From RGIG1902 sp034926865 (lineage in GTDB: Bacteria > Bacillota > Clostridia > Oscillospirales > Butyricicoccaceae), in contig JAYFQP010000016.1 in the NCBI GenBank assembly GCA_034926865.1, positions 1 to 64,000 on the forward strand: a DNA stretch of 64,000 nucleotides. Direction: 5' to 3'. Numbering within the stretch: position 1 is the first letter of the stretch; each line of letters starts with the position of its first letter. The translations under genes were made by a program, and so were the position numbers. The notes under the pieces were generated by a model. It ran no database searches. It worked only from the letters and a program-made list of their open reading frames with translations, and was not told the DNA's origin. Positions 1 through 8,873 of this stretch are shown here, piece after piece.

Positions 1-311
1 GCGGATACACATCCAGCAACATGATGTCATTCATCGAGGGCGTATGGACAACAAAGTCCATCAACGGCTCCAATAAGACAAGAACAAGCGATGCTGAGAT
101 CGACAGGCTTTATAACCTTGCTACAACACAGCTCGATGCTAAAGAGAGAAACAAGACTCTTGAACAGTGCTCCGCAAGGATCAACCAGCTCTGCGGCCAG
201 GTTCCCACATACGGCGCCAACGTTGTAAGAGCATTCAATGCTAACCTTGAGGGCATCAAAATTTCTGCTTCCGGCACAATGTACTGGCAGTATGTATCCT
301 GGGCTAAGTAA
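1..311 (+). CDS. ABC transporter solute-binding protein, family 5 (C-terminal fragment; cut by window edge)
   Basis: This is the last ~103 codons of an extracellular peptide/nickel-type solute-binding protein (SBP family 5); the reading frame is open to the left edge, so the N-terminus lies outside the window. It ends in the family's WQYVSW tail, also seen in the four complete copies that follow. It is nearly identical at DNA level to positions 4194-4504, with only a handful of differences clustered near the end. It is followed by a strong terminator (344-370). The ligand cannot be told; related proteins bind oligopeptides, dipeptides, nickel or glutathione. Confidence 0.9.
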   Translation, partial: GYTSSNMMSFIEGVWTTKSINGSNKTRTSDAEIDRLYNLATTQLDAKERNKTLEQCSARINQLCGQVPTYGANVVRAFNANLEGIKISASGTMYWQYVSWAK

Positions 312-343
312 TAAGCTTTAAGAATTAAAACAATAACGATTAA

Positions 344-370
344 GGGCGGCCATACGGCCGCCCTTTTTTT
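344..370 (+). terminator. Intrinsic terminator of first SBP gene
   Basis: GGGCGGCC and GGCCGCCC arms with a four-base loop, followed by seven T. It closes the truncated SBP gene and separates it from the next copy. Confidence 0.9.
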
Positions 371-731
371 ATATTCAATCCATCGGAAAGGCAAAAAGCA
401 AGGGTTGTTTTCAAAACCGATTTCTAACAGTATAACGAGAATTAACATATTTCAGATGAGCTGGATTGCGAGTATTAAACGGAATAAAGAAGGCCATGGG
501 GTCTTAAGCATGATCAGGCGTAAAATATACTTGGGATAATGGTATATGGTATGATGGCACCCGATGGGGTAACGGTTTTGGCTTAAGTTATACAGTGCAA
601 AATACTAGATTGCAAAGACTTAAAATAATAACTTGTTAAAAAATAAAAGTTTGTTGCAAAAAACGACAGTAGATGGCTAGACATAGTTTACAAATATTTC
701 CATTATAACTGCCAAAAATAGGAATAGGCTA

Positions 732-760
732 TTGAAAATTAAATATTATTAATATATTAT
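732..760 (+). promoter_or_regulatory. Sigma-A promoter of SBP copy 2
   Basis: TTGAAA (732-737), 17-base spacer, TATTAT (755-760). Predicted start near 767 gives a leader of about 90 bases. Confidence 0.6.
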
Positions 761-857
761 TGATTTACCGGGAAAGAGATTTGATGTTTTGCCGGAAAGT
801 TTCGACCAGGCGCAGCGGCCGGTTGAAAAATATTGAAGAATGAGGAGAAAGAGGCAA

Positions 858-2408
858 ATGAAAAAATCAGTTATCAAGATTTTCAGCCTGGCAATGGTAT
901 TCATGCTTGCATTCTCGATGATGTTGGGATGCGGGGCAGAGACCACGAACACGGATCCCGGCAAAGATACGTCTTCTCAAGCAGAGGAAAAAAGAAATGA
1001 CATTATCATAGCCACAGCAAACGAACCTCCCACGATGGCACCTCATCAGCATAGCGCAGTTGCGGGCGGATATATGAACATCCTTACCCACAATACGCTG
1101 TTTCAAAGTAATATTGAAACGCTCGACCCCGAGCCCTGTCTTGTGGAGAAATATGAAATAGTCGGCGACAAGGAATGGAAGCTGTACCTCCGCAAAGGAG
1201 TAAAGTTCCATAACGGAGAGACTATGACATCGGCCGATGTTAAGGCTTCAATGGAATATGCAAGGTCGAACTCTTCATTTACAAACACATATTCCAGCTT
1301 CTGGGATAAAATTGACATCATTGATGACTATACCATCCTTATCACAACAAAGGAAGTATATGCAAAGACCCTTTACGATCTCGCTTCCCATTATGTACTT
1401 CCCAAATCCCTGCTTGACAGCGGCAAGGATATCAATGCCAACCCCATCGGCACAGGCCCGTATAAGTTTGTCAAGTGGACATTGGGCGACAGCATCGAGT
1501 TCGAAGCTTTCGAAGATTACTGGGAAGGCGCTCCTGCTATAAAGAAGCTTACCTATAGAATCATTCCTGAAGGCTCCTCGAGAACAATCGCCCTTGAAGC
1601 CGGCGAGATTGACTTCATCGTCGAAGTTGAGACAAACGATTTGCCAAGGCTTGAAAGCGATGGAAATATAACCGTCGTCAACAAGACAGGCACATCCTTT
1701 AACCACATGGCTATTAATAACGAAGTTTATCCATTCGGAAATCAGGATTTCCGTCACGCAATGAATTGCGCCATTGATAAGGACTCGCTGGTTAAGGTGG
1801 CCTTGAACGGCGCAGGAACTGGGAACTTCTCGCAGACTCCAGTTATTTTTTCAGGAAGCTCGGACAAAAATCTTGACAAGTATGATCTGACACTTGCCAA
1901 GCAATATCTTGAAAAATCCGGGGTTGATCCTTCTACTGTAGTCTTTAGCTGCATCTGCTCCGATGATACAAAGAGAAGATGCGGAGAAGTTATCCAGGCC
2001 AACCTTGCTGAACTGGGCATAACGATGAATCTTGAATCTATGGATCTTGCGACATATTTGTCGACAGTAGCCGATGGAAATTTTGAGGCAGCCATAGGGG
2101 GTTATACTACGACTAATATGATGTCATTCATTGAGGGCAAATTCACTTCCAAGTCGATAAATGGGTCCAACTGGACTCGTACTGATGATCCGGAAATCGA
2201 CAGGCTTTATGATCTGGCCACGAAACAGCTTGATGCAAGTGAAAGGACAAAGACTTTGGAGGAATGTACGTCATATATCAACTTACTGTGCCCACAGATT
2301 CCGACATATGGAGCTAATGTGGTGAGAGCGTATAATTCAGATCTTCAGGGCATAAAGGTTTCGGCGTCGAATACTCTTCGTTGGCAATATGTTTCCTGGG
2401 GTAAATAA
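858..2408 (+). CDS. ABC transporter solute-binding lipoprotein, family 5
   Basis: Extracellular lipoprotein (516 aa) that should capture a peptide-like ligand for an ABC importer. A basic N-terminus and hydrophobic segment end in a lipobox with the lipidated Cys at residue 25; a Thr/Asp-rich linker follows, then the SBP family 5 fold with blocks such as RKGVKFHNGE and the Arg-Thr-rich SSRTIALEAGEIDF stretch. I chose the ATG at 858 because AGGAGAAAGAGG lies just before it; an upstream in-frame ATG at 840 would place this ribosome site inside the gene and spoil the signal peptide. Codon use looks less biased than in the next copies except for a tract (about 1338-1650) almost identical to copy 3, suggesting gene conversion. 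It has its own promoter and terminator. No permease is nearby, so it probably shares one encoded elsewhere. Confidence 0.92.
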   Translation: MKKSVIKIFSLAMVFMLAFSMMLGCGAETTNTDPGKDTSSQAEEKRNDIIIATANEPPTMAPHQHSAVAGGYMNILTHNTLFQSNIETLDPEPCLVEKYEIVGDKEWKLYLRKGVKFHNGETMTSADVKASMEYARSNSSFTNTYSSFWDKIDIIDDYTILITTKEVYAKTLYDLASHYVLPKSLLDSGKDINANPIGTGPYKFVKWTLGDSIEFEAFEDYWEGAPAIKKLTYRIIPEGSSRTIALEAGEIDFIVEVETNDLPRLESDGNITVVNKTGTSFNHMAINNEVYPFGNQDFRHAMNCAIDKDSLVKVALNGAGTGNFSQTPVIFSGSSDKNLDKYDLTLAKQYLEKSGVDPSTVVFSCICSDDTKRRCGEVIQANLAELGITMNLESMDLATYLSTVADGNFEAAIGGYTTTNMMSFIEGKFTSKSINGSNWTRTDDPEIDRLYDLATKQLDASERTKTLEECTSYINLLCPQIPTYGANVVRAYNSDLQGIKVSASNTLRWQYVSWGK

Positions 2409-2481
2409 CTTGGCTTTGCTTGGTAAAAGTAAAACGTGTTTCGACAAACAATTAATATAAAGGCACTAAATTAAAAAGAAG

Positions 2482-2515
2482 CGCGGTGGCCAGATAAAGA
2501 GGCCACCGCGTTTTT
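2482..2515 (+). terminator. Intrinsic terminator of SBP copy 2
   Basis: Perfect 10-bp stem (CGCGGTGGCC with GGCCACCGCG), nine-base loop, then five T. Confidence 0.9.
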
Positions 2516-2813
2516 GAGTAAAAATAGATGCAGTGGAAGGAAATTTTTGGAGTATTGAGAATAAAAGCTGCCTTGTTTTTGATGAATTGTGAAGCCATAA
2601 AAAAGATAGTTAATGTATTTGAAATATCTTTTGAGTATTGCAGAGTAAAAAAGCTGCTGATATTGCGCTGAGTGGCAAAGTAATATACTGTAAATAATGA
2701 TAATTGTAAAATTTGTATATAAAAAATCAATGTATTTATGTAATGTGCTGTAAATAAATTAGGAATAACAAACAAACATTATATAAAAAGTTAACAAAAA
2801 GTAAAAATAGTCA

Positions 2814-2842
2814 TTGAAATTAACAAAATACTAAATTAGAAT
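2814..2842 (+). promoter_or_regulatory. Sigma-A promoter of SBP copy 3
   Basis: TTGAAA (2814-2819), 17-base spacer, TAGAAT (2837-2842). Predicted start near 2849, leader about 100 bases. Confidence 0.6.
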
Positions 2843-2950
2843 TAAGCTCGTGCCAAAAACGCGCAACAATTTAGAATCGACTAAAGAAGGAAAATGTTCT
2901 TTTTTACCGATGCATTTATCGGTGAAAAAACAAAAAAGGAGAAAGAAGAA

Positions 2951-4504
2951 ATGAAAAAGTCTATCATTAAGCTGCTTAGCCTCGCGATGATTTTCATGCT
3001 TGCCTTTTCACTGATGGCAGGCTGCGGCGGCGGCGACACAAAGACCGATGACGGTAAGACCGGAACTCCTGATAAAACAGCACCGGCGAGAGACGATGTG
3101 ATAATCGCCACAGCAAACGAGCCCCCCACGATGGCTCCTCACCAGCACAACGCAGTTGCGGGTAACTATATGAACATCCTTACCCACAACACACTGTTCA
3201 AAACAAATATTGAAACCCTTGAGCCGGAACCCTGCCTGGCTGAAAAGTCAGAGGTAGTAAGCGACAAGGAGTGGAAAATTACCCTTCGCAAGGGTGTTAA
3301 GTTCCACAACGGCGAGACCATGACAGCTGCTGACGTTAAGGCTTCCATGGAATATGCCAGAGCTCAGTCTTCCTTCACAAACACTTACACAAGCTTCTGG
3401 GATAAGGTCGACATAGTCGATGACAATACCCTCCTTATCACAACAAAGGAAGTATATGCAAAGACCCTTTACGATCTGTCTCAACACTATGTACTCCCCA
3501 AATCCCTGCTTGACAGCGGCAAAGATATCAATGCCAACCCCATCGGCACAGGCCCGTATAAGTTTGTTAAGTGGACATTGGGCGACAGCATCGAGTTCGA
3601 AGCTTTCGAAGATTACTGGGAAGGCGCTCCTGCTATAAAGAAGCTTACCTATAGAATCATTCCTGAAGGCTCCTCCAGAACAATCGCTCTTGAAGCCGGC
3701 GAGATCGACTACATCGTCGAAGTTGAGACAAACGACCTTTCAAGGCTTCAGGCTGATAAGGACATCGCAGTCATCAACCAGAAGGGCACATCCTTCAACA
3801 TGATGATGATCAATAACGAGAAGCCTCCTTTCAACAACGAAGACTTCCGTCATGCTCTTAACTGCGCAGTTGACAAGGACGCTCTTGTACAGGTTGCTCT
3901 TAACGGCGCCGGCACAGGCAACTTTGCTCAGACCCCGACCGTTCTGGCCGGAAGCTCAGACAAGAACCTCGACAAGTATGACCTGACACTTGCCAAGCAG
4001 TATCTTGAGAAGTCCGGAATTGACCCCAAGACAGTAGTCTTCAGCTGCATCTGCTCAGACGATACAAAGCGCAGAGCAGGCGAAGTTATCCAGGCTAACC
4101 TGGCTGAGCTGGGCATCACAATGAACCTTGAGTCCATGGACCTTGCCACATATCTGTCTGCTACAGCAGAAGGCAGTTATGAAGCAGCTATCGGCGGATA
4201 CACATCCAGCAACATGATGTCATTCATCGAGGGCGTATGGACAACAAAGTCCATCAACGGCTCCAATAAGACAAGAACAAGCGATGCTGAGATCGACAGG
4301 CTTTATAACCTTGCTACAACACAACTCGATGCTACAGAGAGAAACAAGACTCTTGAACAGTGCTCCGCAAGGATCAACCAGCTCTGCGGCCAGGTTCCCA
4401 CATACGGCGCCAACGTTGTAAGAGCATTCAATGCTAACCTTGAGGGCATTGCAGTTTCTGCTTCCAACACACTGTATTGGCAGTATGTATCCTGGGCTAA
4501 GTAA
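2951..4504 (+). CDS. ABC transporter solute-binding lipoprotein, family 5
   Basis: Third paralogue of the array (517 aa). Signal peptide with a lipobox Cys at residue 25, a Gly/Asp/Thr-rich tether, then the SBP family 5 fold. The start at 2951 is preceded by AAAAAGGAGAAAGAAGAA and gives a normal lipoprotein signal peptide; the upstream ATG at 2894 would add 19 residues containing the ribosome site. Its codon use is strongly biased, as expected for an abundant binding protein. The 3' 311 bases match the truncated copy 1 almost exactly and the middle shares a 107-base identical run with copy 2. Role inferred: ligand capture for a peptide or amino-acid-derivative importer whose other parts are not in the window. 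Confidence 0.92.
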   Translation: MKKSIIKLLSLAMIFMLAFSLMAGCGGGDTKTDDGKTGTPDKTAPARDDVIIATANEPPTMAPHQHNAVAGNYMNILTHNTLFKTNIETLEPEPCLAEKSEVVSDKEWKITLRKGVKFHNGETMTAADVKASMEYARAQSSFTNTYTSFWDKVDIVDDNTLLITTKEVYAKTLYDLSQHYVLPKSLLDSGKDINANPIGTGPYKFVKWTLGDSIEFEAFEDYWEGAPAIKKLTYRIIPEGSSRTIALEAGEIDYIVEVETNDLSRLQADKDIAVINQKGTSFNMMMINNEKPPFNNEDFRHALNCAVDKDALVQVALNGAGTGNFAQTPTVLAGSSDKNLDKYDLTLAKQYLEKSGIDPKTVVFSCICSDDTKRRAGEVIQANLAELGITMNLESMDLATYLSATAEGSYEAAIGGYTSSNMMSFIEGVWTTKSINGSNKTRTSDAEIDRLYNLATTQLDATERNKTLEQCSARINQLCGQVPTYGANVVRAFNANLEGIAVSASNTLYWQYVSWAK

Positions 4505-4540
4505 TAAGCAGCATTAGAAGTAAAAAATTGAATTAAAAAG

Positions 4541-4573
4541 GCCGCGGAGTATTTTTTGTGCTCCGCGGCTTTT
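4541..4573 (+). terminator. Intrinsic terminator of SBP copy 3
   Basis: GCCGCGGAG and CTCCGCGGC arms around an 11-base T-rich loop, followed by TTTTG. Confidence 0.8.
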
Positions 4574-4909
4574 GATTTTAGTGGATAATAAAAATGACGC
4601 AGAATAAATTAAACAATGAGAAAAGAGCGTTTACTATAAAAGGAATAATATCATAAGTTAGGCAAAAACCAAAACGCAGGCACCGTCAAAAGAAGTAGAG
4701 AAAAAGGTTAAAATGTGACATGCCAAAGACAAAAGTTGGTCAATTATTACGGTAATATATAATACTACATTACAGTATCAGTTTTTTATATATCATACTG
4801 AAAATAAAAAAATATCGCGATACTGTAAACAATTACATATAATTATCTACAATTTATACATAAAAATACAAAGACATGCTTCGAGTTAAAACTTTAGATC
4901 AGGAAGTTA

Positions 4910-4938
4910 TTGCAATGAAATTAATTGAAATATATAAT
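4910..4938 (+). promoter_or_regulatory. Sigma-A promoter of SBP copy 4
   Basis: TTGCAA (4910-4915), 17-base spacer, perfect TATAAT (4933-4938). Leader of about 130 bases. Confidence 0.65.
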
Positions 4939-5076
4939 CATTAATGGCTGAAAAATCAGAACAAGTGAGATTTGAACTTTTCAAGATTCCAAAAGGTACG
5001 AATATTGCGCTTTATTTTGGAAAGATTCATTTGCCGGGAACCCGGTTTTGAATAAAAAGGAAAAAGGAGAACAAAA

Positions 5077-6627
5077 ATGAAGAAAGTGGAAAAGCTGTTT
5101 TGCTTGCTTCTCGTATGCGCCATGGCGTTTGCGATGATGGCGGGCTGCGGCACGAAGGACGCAAAAACTGATACCGACACGCAGGGTGGCAACAAAGATG
5201 CCACTGCCGAGGTAAAGGATAGCATAGTCATTGCTACTGCTAACGAACCTCCCATGCTACATCCTTATGACCACAATGCTACAGCGGCAAACTACATGAA
5301 CAACCTTACCTACAGCACATTGTTCAGAGCCAATGTAGATACCCTTGAGCCGGAACCCTGCTTGGTTGAGAAGTACGAGATTCTCAGCGATACAGAGTGG
5401 AAGTTCTATCTTCACAAAGGCGTGAAGTTCCATGACGGAGAGACTCTTACTGCTGAAGACGTAAAGGCATCTATGGAATGGGCCAGAACCTTTACCTACA
5501 CAAGCATGTATTCTGCCTTCTGGGATAAGATTGATGTTGTAGACGATACGACATTTATTATTACAACAAAGAAGCCTTATGCCAAGACTCTTAATGATCT
5601 GACCTCACATAAGATCGTTCCTAAGTCTCTTATCGACAGCGGAAATGATTTCAATGCTAATCCTATCGGCACAGGCCCGTATAAGTTTGTAAAGTGGAAT
5701 CTTGGTGACAGCCTTGAATTCGTAGCTTTTGATGATTATTTTGAGGGCGCTCCAGCTATCAAAAATATGACATGGAGAATCATCCCCGAAGGATCTTCAA
5801 GAACTATAGCTCTTGAGGCCGGCGAGATTGATTTTATCGTCGAAGTTGAAACAAATGACCTTACAAGGCTTAAGGAAGATAAGAATCTTGTGCTTGTTCA
5901 GAAAACCGGCACAGAGTTCAACTATATGATGATCAACAACGAAAAGGCACCTTTTGACAATCAGAAGTTCCGCAAGGCTCTTAACTGTGCGATTGATAAG
6001 GATGCTGTTGCTCAGGTCGCGCTCAGCGGCGCCGGCACAGGCGTCAACTGGCAGACACCTTCCGTTCTTTCCGGATATTCAGACAAGAACATCGACAAGT
6101 ATGATGTAGAGCTTGCAAAGAAGTATATCCAGGAATCCGGAATCGATCCCAAGACTGTAACGTTCAGCTGCATATGCTCCAATGATACAAAACGCAGAGC
6201 CGGCGAAGTTATTCAGGCTTCTCTTGCTGATCTGGGCATCACAATGAATCTTGAGTCGATGGACCTTGCCACATATCTGTCTACAACAACAGACGGTAAC
6301 TATGAGGCAGCTCTCGGCAACTATACTTCCACAAATATCATGTCTTTCATAGAGGGCGTTTGCTATTCCAAGTCGATAGGCGGCTCCAACCGTTCAAGGC
6401 TTAATGACGCCGAAGTCGACAGGCTTTATGAACTGTCCACAACACAGCTTGATAACACAGAGAGAACCAAGACTCTTGAGGAGTGCTCCGCACGTCTTAA
6501 TGACCTTTGCTCTCAGATCCCCACATATCAGGCTGATACCATCAGAGCTTACAATGCTAACCTTCAGGATGTAGGCGTATCCGCATCCGGTGCCACATAC
6601 TGGCAGTATGTGTCCTGGGGCAAATAA
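5077..6627 (+). CDS. ABC transporter solute-binding lipoprotein, family 5
   Basis: Fourth paralogue (516 aa), with a lipobox Cys at residue 24 and the same family 5 architecture. AAAAAGGAGAACAAAA directly precedes the ATG. It keeps the conserved SCICS, KRRAGEVIQA and LGITMNLESMDLATYLS blocks of the array but differs from copies 2 and 3 in likely ligand-facing stretches, for example MLHPYDHNATAANYMNNLTY near residue 70 in place of MAPHQHNAVAGNYMNILTH. This suggests related but not identical ligands. It is monocistronic with its own promoter and terminator. The exact substrate is unknown. Confidence 0.92.
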   Translation: MKKVEKLFCLLLVCAMAFAMMAGCGTKDAKTDTDTQGGNKDATAEVKDSIVIATANEPPMLHPYDHNATAANYMNNLTYSTLFRANVDTLEPEPCLVEKYEILSDTEWKFYLHKGVKFHDGETLTAEDVKASMEWARTFTYTSMYSAFWDKIDVVDDTTFIITTKKPYAKTLNDLTSHKIVPKSLIDSGNDFNANPIGTGPYKFVKWNLGDSLEFVAFDDYFEGAPAIKNMTWRIIPEGSSRTIALEAGEIDFIVEVETNDLTRLKEDKNLVLVQKTGTEFNYMMINNEKAPFDNQKFRKALNCAIDKDAVAQVALSGAGTGVNWQTPSVLSGYSDKNIDKYDVELAKKYIQESGIDPKTVTFSCICSNDTKRRAGEVIQASLADLGITMNLESMDLATYLSTTTDGNYEAALGNYTSTNIMSFIEGVCYSKSIGGSNRSRLNDAEVDRLYELSTTQLDNTERTKTLEECSARLNDLCSQIPTYQADTIRAYNANLQDVGVSASGATYWQYVSWGK

Positions 6628-6643
6628 AACTATCAAAAGTTAT

Positions 6644-6674
6644 AGTGAGGCGGAATATTCCGCCTCACTTTTTT
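6644..6674 (+). terminator. Intrinsic terminator of SBP copy 4
   Basis: A perfect 26-base palindrome starting AGTGAGGCGG and followed by a run of T. Confidence 0.9.
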
Positions 6675-6836
6675 GTCTATTAGAATGAACATCAAATGTA
6701 TAAAAAGTGTATTTTTGCTTTAATAAATTGTGCATGGTCTCTAAAAACAGACTAGCTTTATTATAAAATAATCTATTGTACTTGTTGATTATATCTAAAA
6801 TAACTTGGCTATTTTCAATAAATCATAAAAAAACAC

Positions 6837-6865
6837 TTGCAATATTTTGTTAAGTCGATTATTCT
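6837..6865 (+). promoter_or_regulatory. Sigma-A promoter of SBP copy 5
   Basis: TTGCAA (6837-6842), 17-base spacer, TATTCT (6860-6865). Confidence 0.55.
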
Positions 6866-6974
6866 AAGTGTTGTGCGTAACATAATGTTAATAGAAATAA
6901 CAGTTCTTATTTTTCTGTGTTAACTGATTTGTTAAGCGCAAACAATTTCGCGAAACAAAAAAAGGAGAAACAAC

Positions 6975-8531
6975 ATGAAGAAGATTACAAAGCTTCTGTC
7001 CATTGTTATGGCGCTTATGTTTGTTATGGCGGCATTTGCCGGCTGCGGTAGCAAAGACGCAAACAAGACAGGGGGCAATGATAATCAGCAGGGAACACCT
7101 ACTGCTACTGACAGAGATGATGTCATCATTGCCACGGCCAACGAGCCTCCCACGATGCACCCCTATGACCATAACGCGGTTGCAGCCAACTACATGAACG
7201 CTCTCACATTCGCAACACTTTTCCGCACAAATGTTGAGACACTCGAGCCCGAACCCATGCTGGCTACCGGTTATGAAATCCTCAGCGACACACAGTGGAA
7301 GATCACTCTCCGTAAGGATGTTAAGTTCCATAACGGCGAGACAATGACAGCTGATGATGTTAAGGCTTCAATGGAGTGGGCCAAGAATGACTACAGCTCC
7401 CTCACAAATATCTACACATCCTGGTGGAAAGATATCCAAGTAGTAGACCCGACAACAATCATCATCACAACAAATGATGTTTATGCCAAGACACTTATCG
7501 ACCTTACACGTATGAAGATCGTTCCTAAATCTCTTATAGACAGCGGCAATGACTTCAACGCTAATCCTGTAGGCGCGGGCCCCTATAAGTTTGTCAAGTG
7601 GACACTTGGCGACAGCATAGAGTTCGAAGCCTTTGAAGATTATTTTGATGGCGCTCCCGCTATCAAGCATATGACATGGAGAATCATCCCTGAAGGTTCT
7701 TCCAGAACTATCGCTCTTGAAGCCGGCGAAGTTGATTTCGTCGTTGAGGTCGAGACAAATGACCTTACAAGGCTTAAGGCTGATACCGATATCGCTGTTC
7801 TTGATCAGGCTGGCACATCTTTCAACTATATGATGGTCAACAACGAGAAGGCTCCTTTCAACAACGAGAAGTTCCGCAAGGCTCTTAACTGCGCTATTGA
7901 TAAGGATGCTGTTGTACAGGTTGCTCTTAACGGCGCCGGCACAGGTGTTTCCGCTCAGGTCCCCAACGTTCTTTCCGGATATTCCGACAAGAATGCTGAA
8001 AAGTTTGATCTTGAGCTCGCTAAGAAGTATATTCAGGAGTCCGGAATCGATCCTAAGACTGTAACCTTCAGCTGCATCTGCTCCGATGATACAAAGCGCA
8101 GAGCAGGTGAAGTTATCCAGGCTAACCTTGCTGAGCTGGGCATCACAATGAACCTTGAGTCCATGGACCTTGCCACATACCTCTCCGCAACAGCTGAGGG
8201 CAACTATGAGGCAGCTATCGGCGGATATACTTCCTCTGATATGATGTCCTTCATCGAAGGCGTTTATCACTCCAAGTCGATAAACGGCTCCAACAAGACA
8301 AGGCTTAATGACGCTGAGGTCGATAAGCTGTATAATCTTGCTACAACACAGCTCGACTCTACAGAGAGAAACAAGACTCTTGAAGAGTGCTCGGCTCGTG
8401 TCAACTCCCTCTGCCCGCAGGCAACACTTTATCAGGTCAACGTAGTAAGAGCTTATAACAATGCTCTTCAGGGCGTAGCTGTTTCAGCTTCCGGCACAAT
8501 GTACTGGGAGTATGTGTCCTGGGCGAAGTAA
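6975..8531 (+). CDS. ABC transporter solute-binding lipoprotein, family 5
   Basis: Fifth paralogue (518 aa), lipobox Cys at residue 24. The start is set by AAAAAAGGAGAAACAAC just upstream. It resembles copy 4 in the N-terminal lobe (MHPYDHNAVAANYMNALTF) and copies 2 and 3 in much of the second lobe, so it is a mosaic or an intermediate. Function inferred as ligand capture for a peptide-type ABC importer; no transporter genes follow, because the next gene is on the other strand. Confidence 0.92.
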   Translation: MKKITKLLSIVMALMFVMAAFAGCGSKDANKTGGNDNQQGTPTATDRDDVIIATANEPPTMHPYDHNAVAANYMNALTFATLFRTNVETLEPEPMLATGYEILSDTQWKITLRKDVKFHNGETMTADDVKASMEWAKNDYSSLTNIYTSWWKDIQVVDPTTIIITTNDVYAKTLIDLTRMKIVPKSLIDSGNDFNANPVGAGPYKFVKWTLGDSIEFEAFEDYFDGAPAIKHMTWRIIPEGSSRTIALEAGEVDFVVEVETNDLTRLKADTDIAVLDQAGTSFNYMMVNNEKAPFNNEKFRKALNCAIDKDAVVQVALNGAGTGVSAQVPNVLSGYSDKNAEKFDLELAKKYIQESGIDPKTVTFSCICSDDTKRRAGEVIQANLAELGITMNLESMDLATYLSATAEGNYEAAIGGYTSSDMMSFIEGVYHSKSINGSNKTRLNDAEVDKLYNLATTQLDSTERNKTLEECSARVNSLCPQATLYQVNVVRAYNNALQGVAVSASGTMYWEYVSWAK

Positions 8532-8571
8532 TCTGAGCTTTAAGGAAACAAACGAACTATAATATGATCTA

Positions 8572-8614
8572 CAATCCCCCTGTGTATTTTTATGCACAGG
8601 GGGATTGCGTTTTA
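8572..8614 (+). terminator. Intrinsic terminator of SBP copy 5
   Basis: Perfect 13-bp stem (CAATCCCCCTGTG with its complement), ten-base loop, then CGTTTTA. It ends the SBP array. Confidence 0.85.
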
Positions 8615-8783
8615 TATCATGCCGATATGCGGATGGAGCTTATTAATACAACTGAATAAGCCGCAAAAAATCAATATTAATAGAGCGCTATAGGGAATAG
8701 GATTTAGATATAACGGAGGGGTTTTATCTGACAGATTAAAGCCAATCAAGAGAATATCGTTTCTAAGCCTGAGTTATTAACCC

Positions 8784-8827
8784 AAAAACACAACGGGCCT
8801 TACGGCTTAAAATGCCGCAAGACCCGC
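8784..8827 (-). terminator. Intrinsic terminator of the DUF401 gene
   Basis: Read on the minus strand, CGGGTCTTGCGGC pairs with GCCGTAAGGCCCG (G-U pairs included) around a seven-base loop and is followed by TTGTGTTTTT. Confidence 0.75.
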
Positions 8828-8873
8828 CGAAGGATATCGCTTTGTAATCGAAGAATAAAAGCTTTAGTGTTTC

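Larger units (their letters stand above)
312..857. other. Long AT-rich intergenic region between SBP copies 1 and 2
   Basis: This 546-base gap holds the terminator of copy 1 (344-370) and the promoter of copy 2 (732-760). The ~360 bases between them are AT-rich; I see no gene, repeat or RNA motif in them. Similar long AT-rich leaders precede the next two SBP copies. Confidence 0.6.
2409..2950. other. AT-rich intergenic region between SBP copies 2 and 3
   Basis: Holds the terminator of copy 2 (2482-2515) and the promoter of copy 3 (2814-2842). The ~300 bases between are extremely AT-rich with no convincing gene or structure. An upstream in-frame ATG at 2894 exists but is not the likely start of copy 3. 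Confidence 0.6.
4505..5076. other. AT-rich intergenic region between SBP copies 3 and 4
   Basis: 572 bases. Contains the copy 3 terminator (4541-4573) and the copy 4 promoter (4910-4938). The stretch 4580-4900 is very AT-rich and shows no gene or clear structure. A small CCGGG-AA-CCCGG hairpin lies at about 5034-5045 in the predicted leader, close to the ribosome site. Confidence 0.6.
6628..6974. other. Intergenic region between SBP copies 4 and 5
   Basis: 347 bases: terminator of copy 4 (6644-6674), AT-rich filler, the copy 5 promoter (6837-6865) and a leader of about 100 bases. No gene seen. Confidence 0.6.
8532..8873. other. Convergent intergenic region after SBP array
   Basis: 342 bases between two convergent genes. 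It holds the SBP copy 5 terminator (8572-8614) and the terminator of the minus-strand gene (8784-8827). I see nothing coding in the ~170 bases between. Confidence 0.6.

Noticed and set aside
312..857. Riboswitch or small RNA in the SBP leaders
   Set aside because: No conserved structure is shared among the four leaders beyond promoters and terminators.
7368..8270. A 300-codon minus-strand ORF opposite SBP copy 5
   Set aside because: Antisense shadow created by strong codon bias in the SBP gene; no ribosome site.
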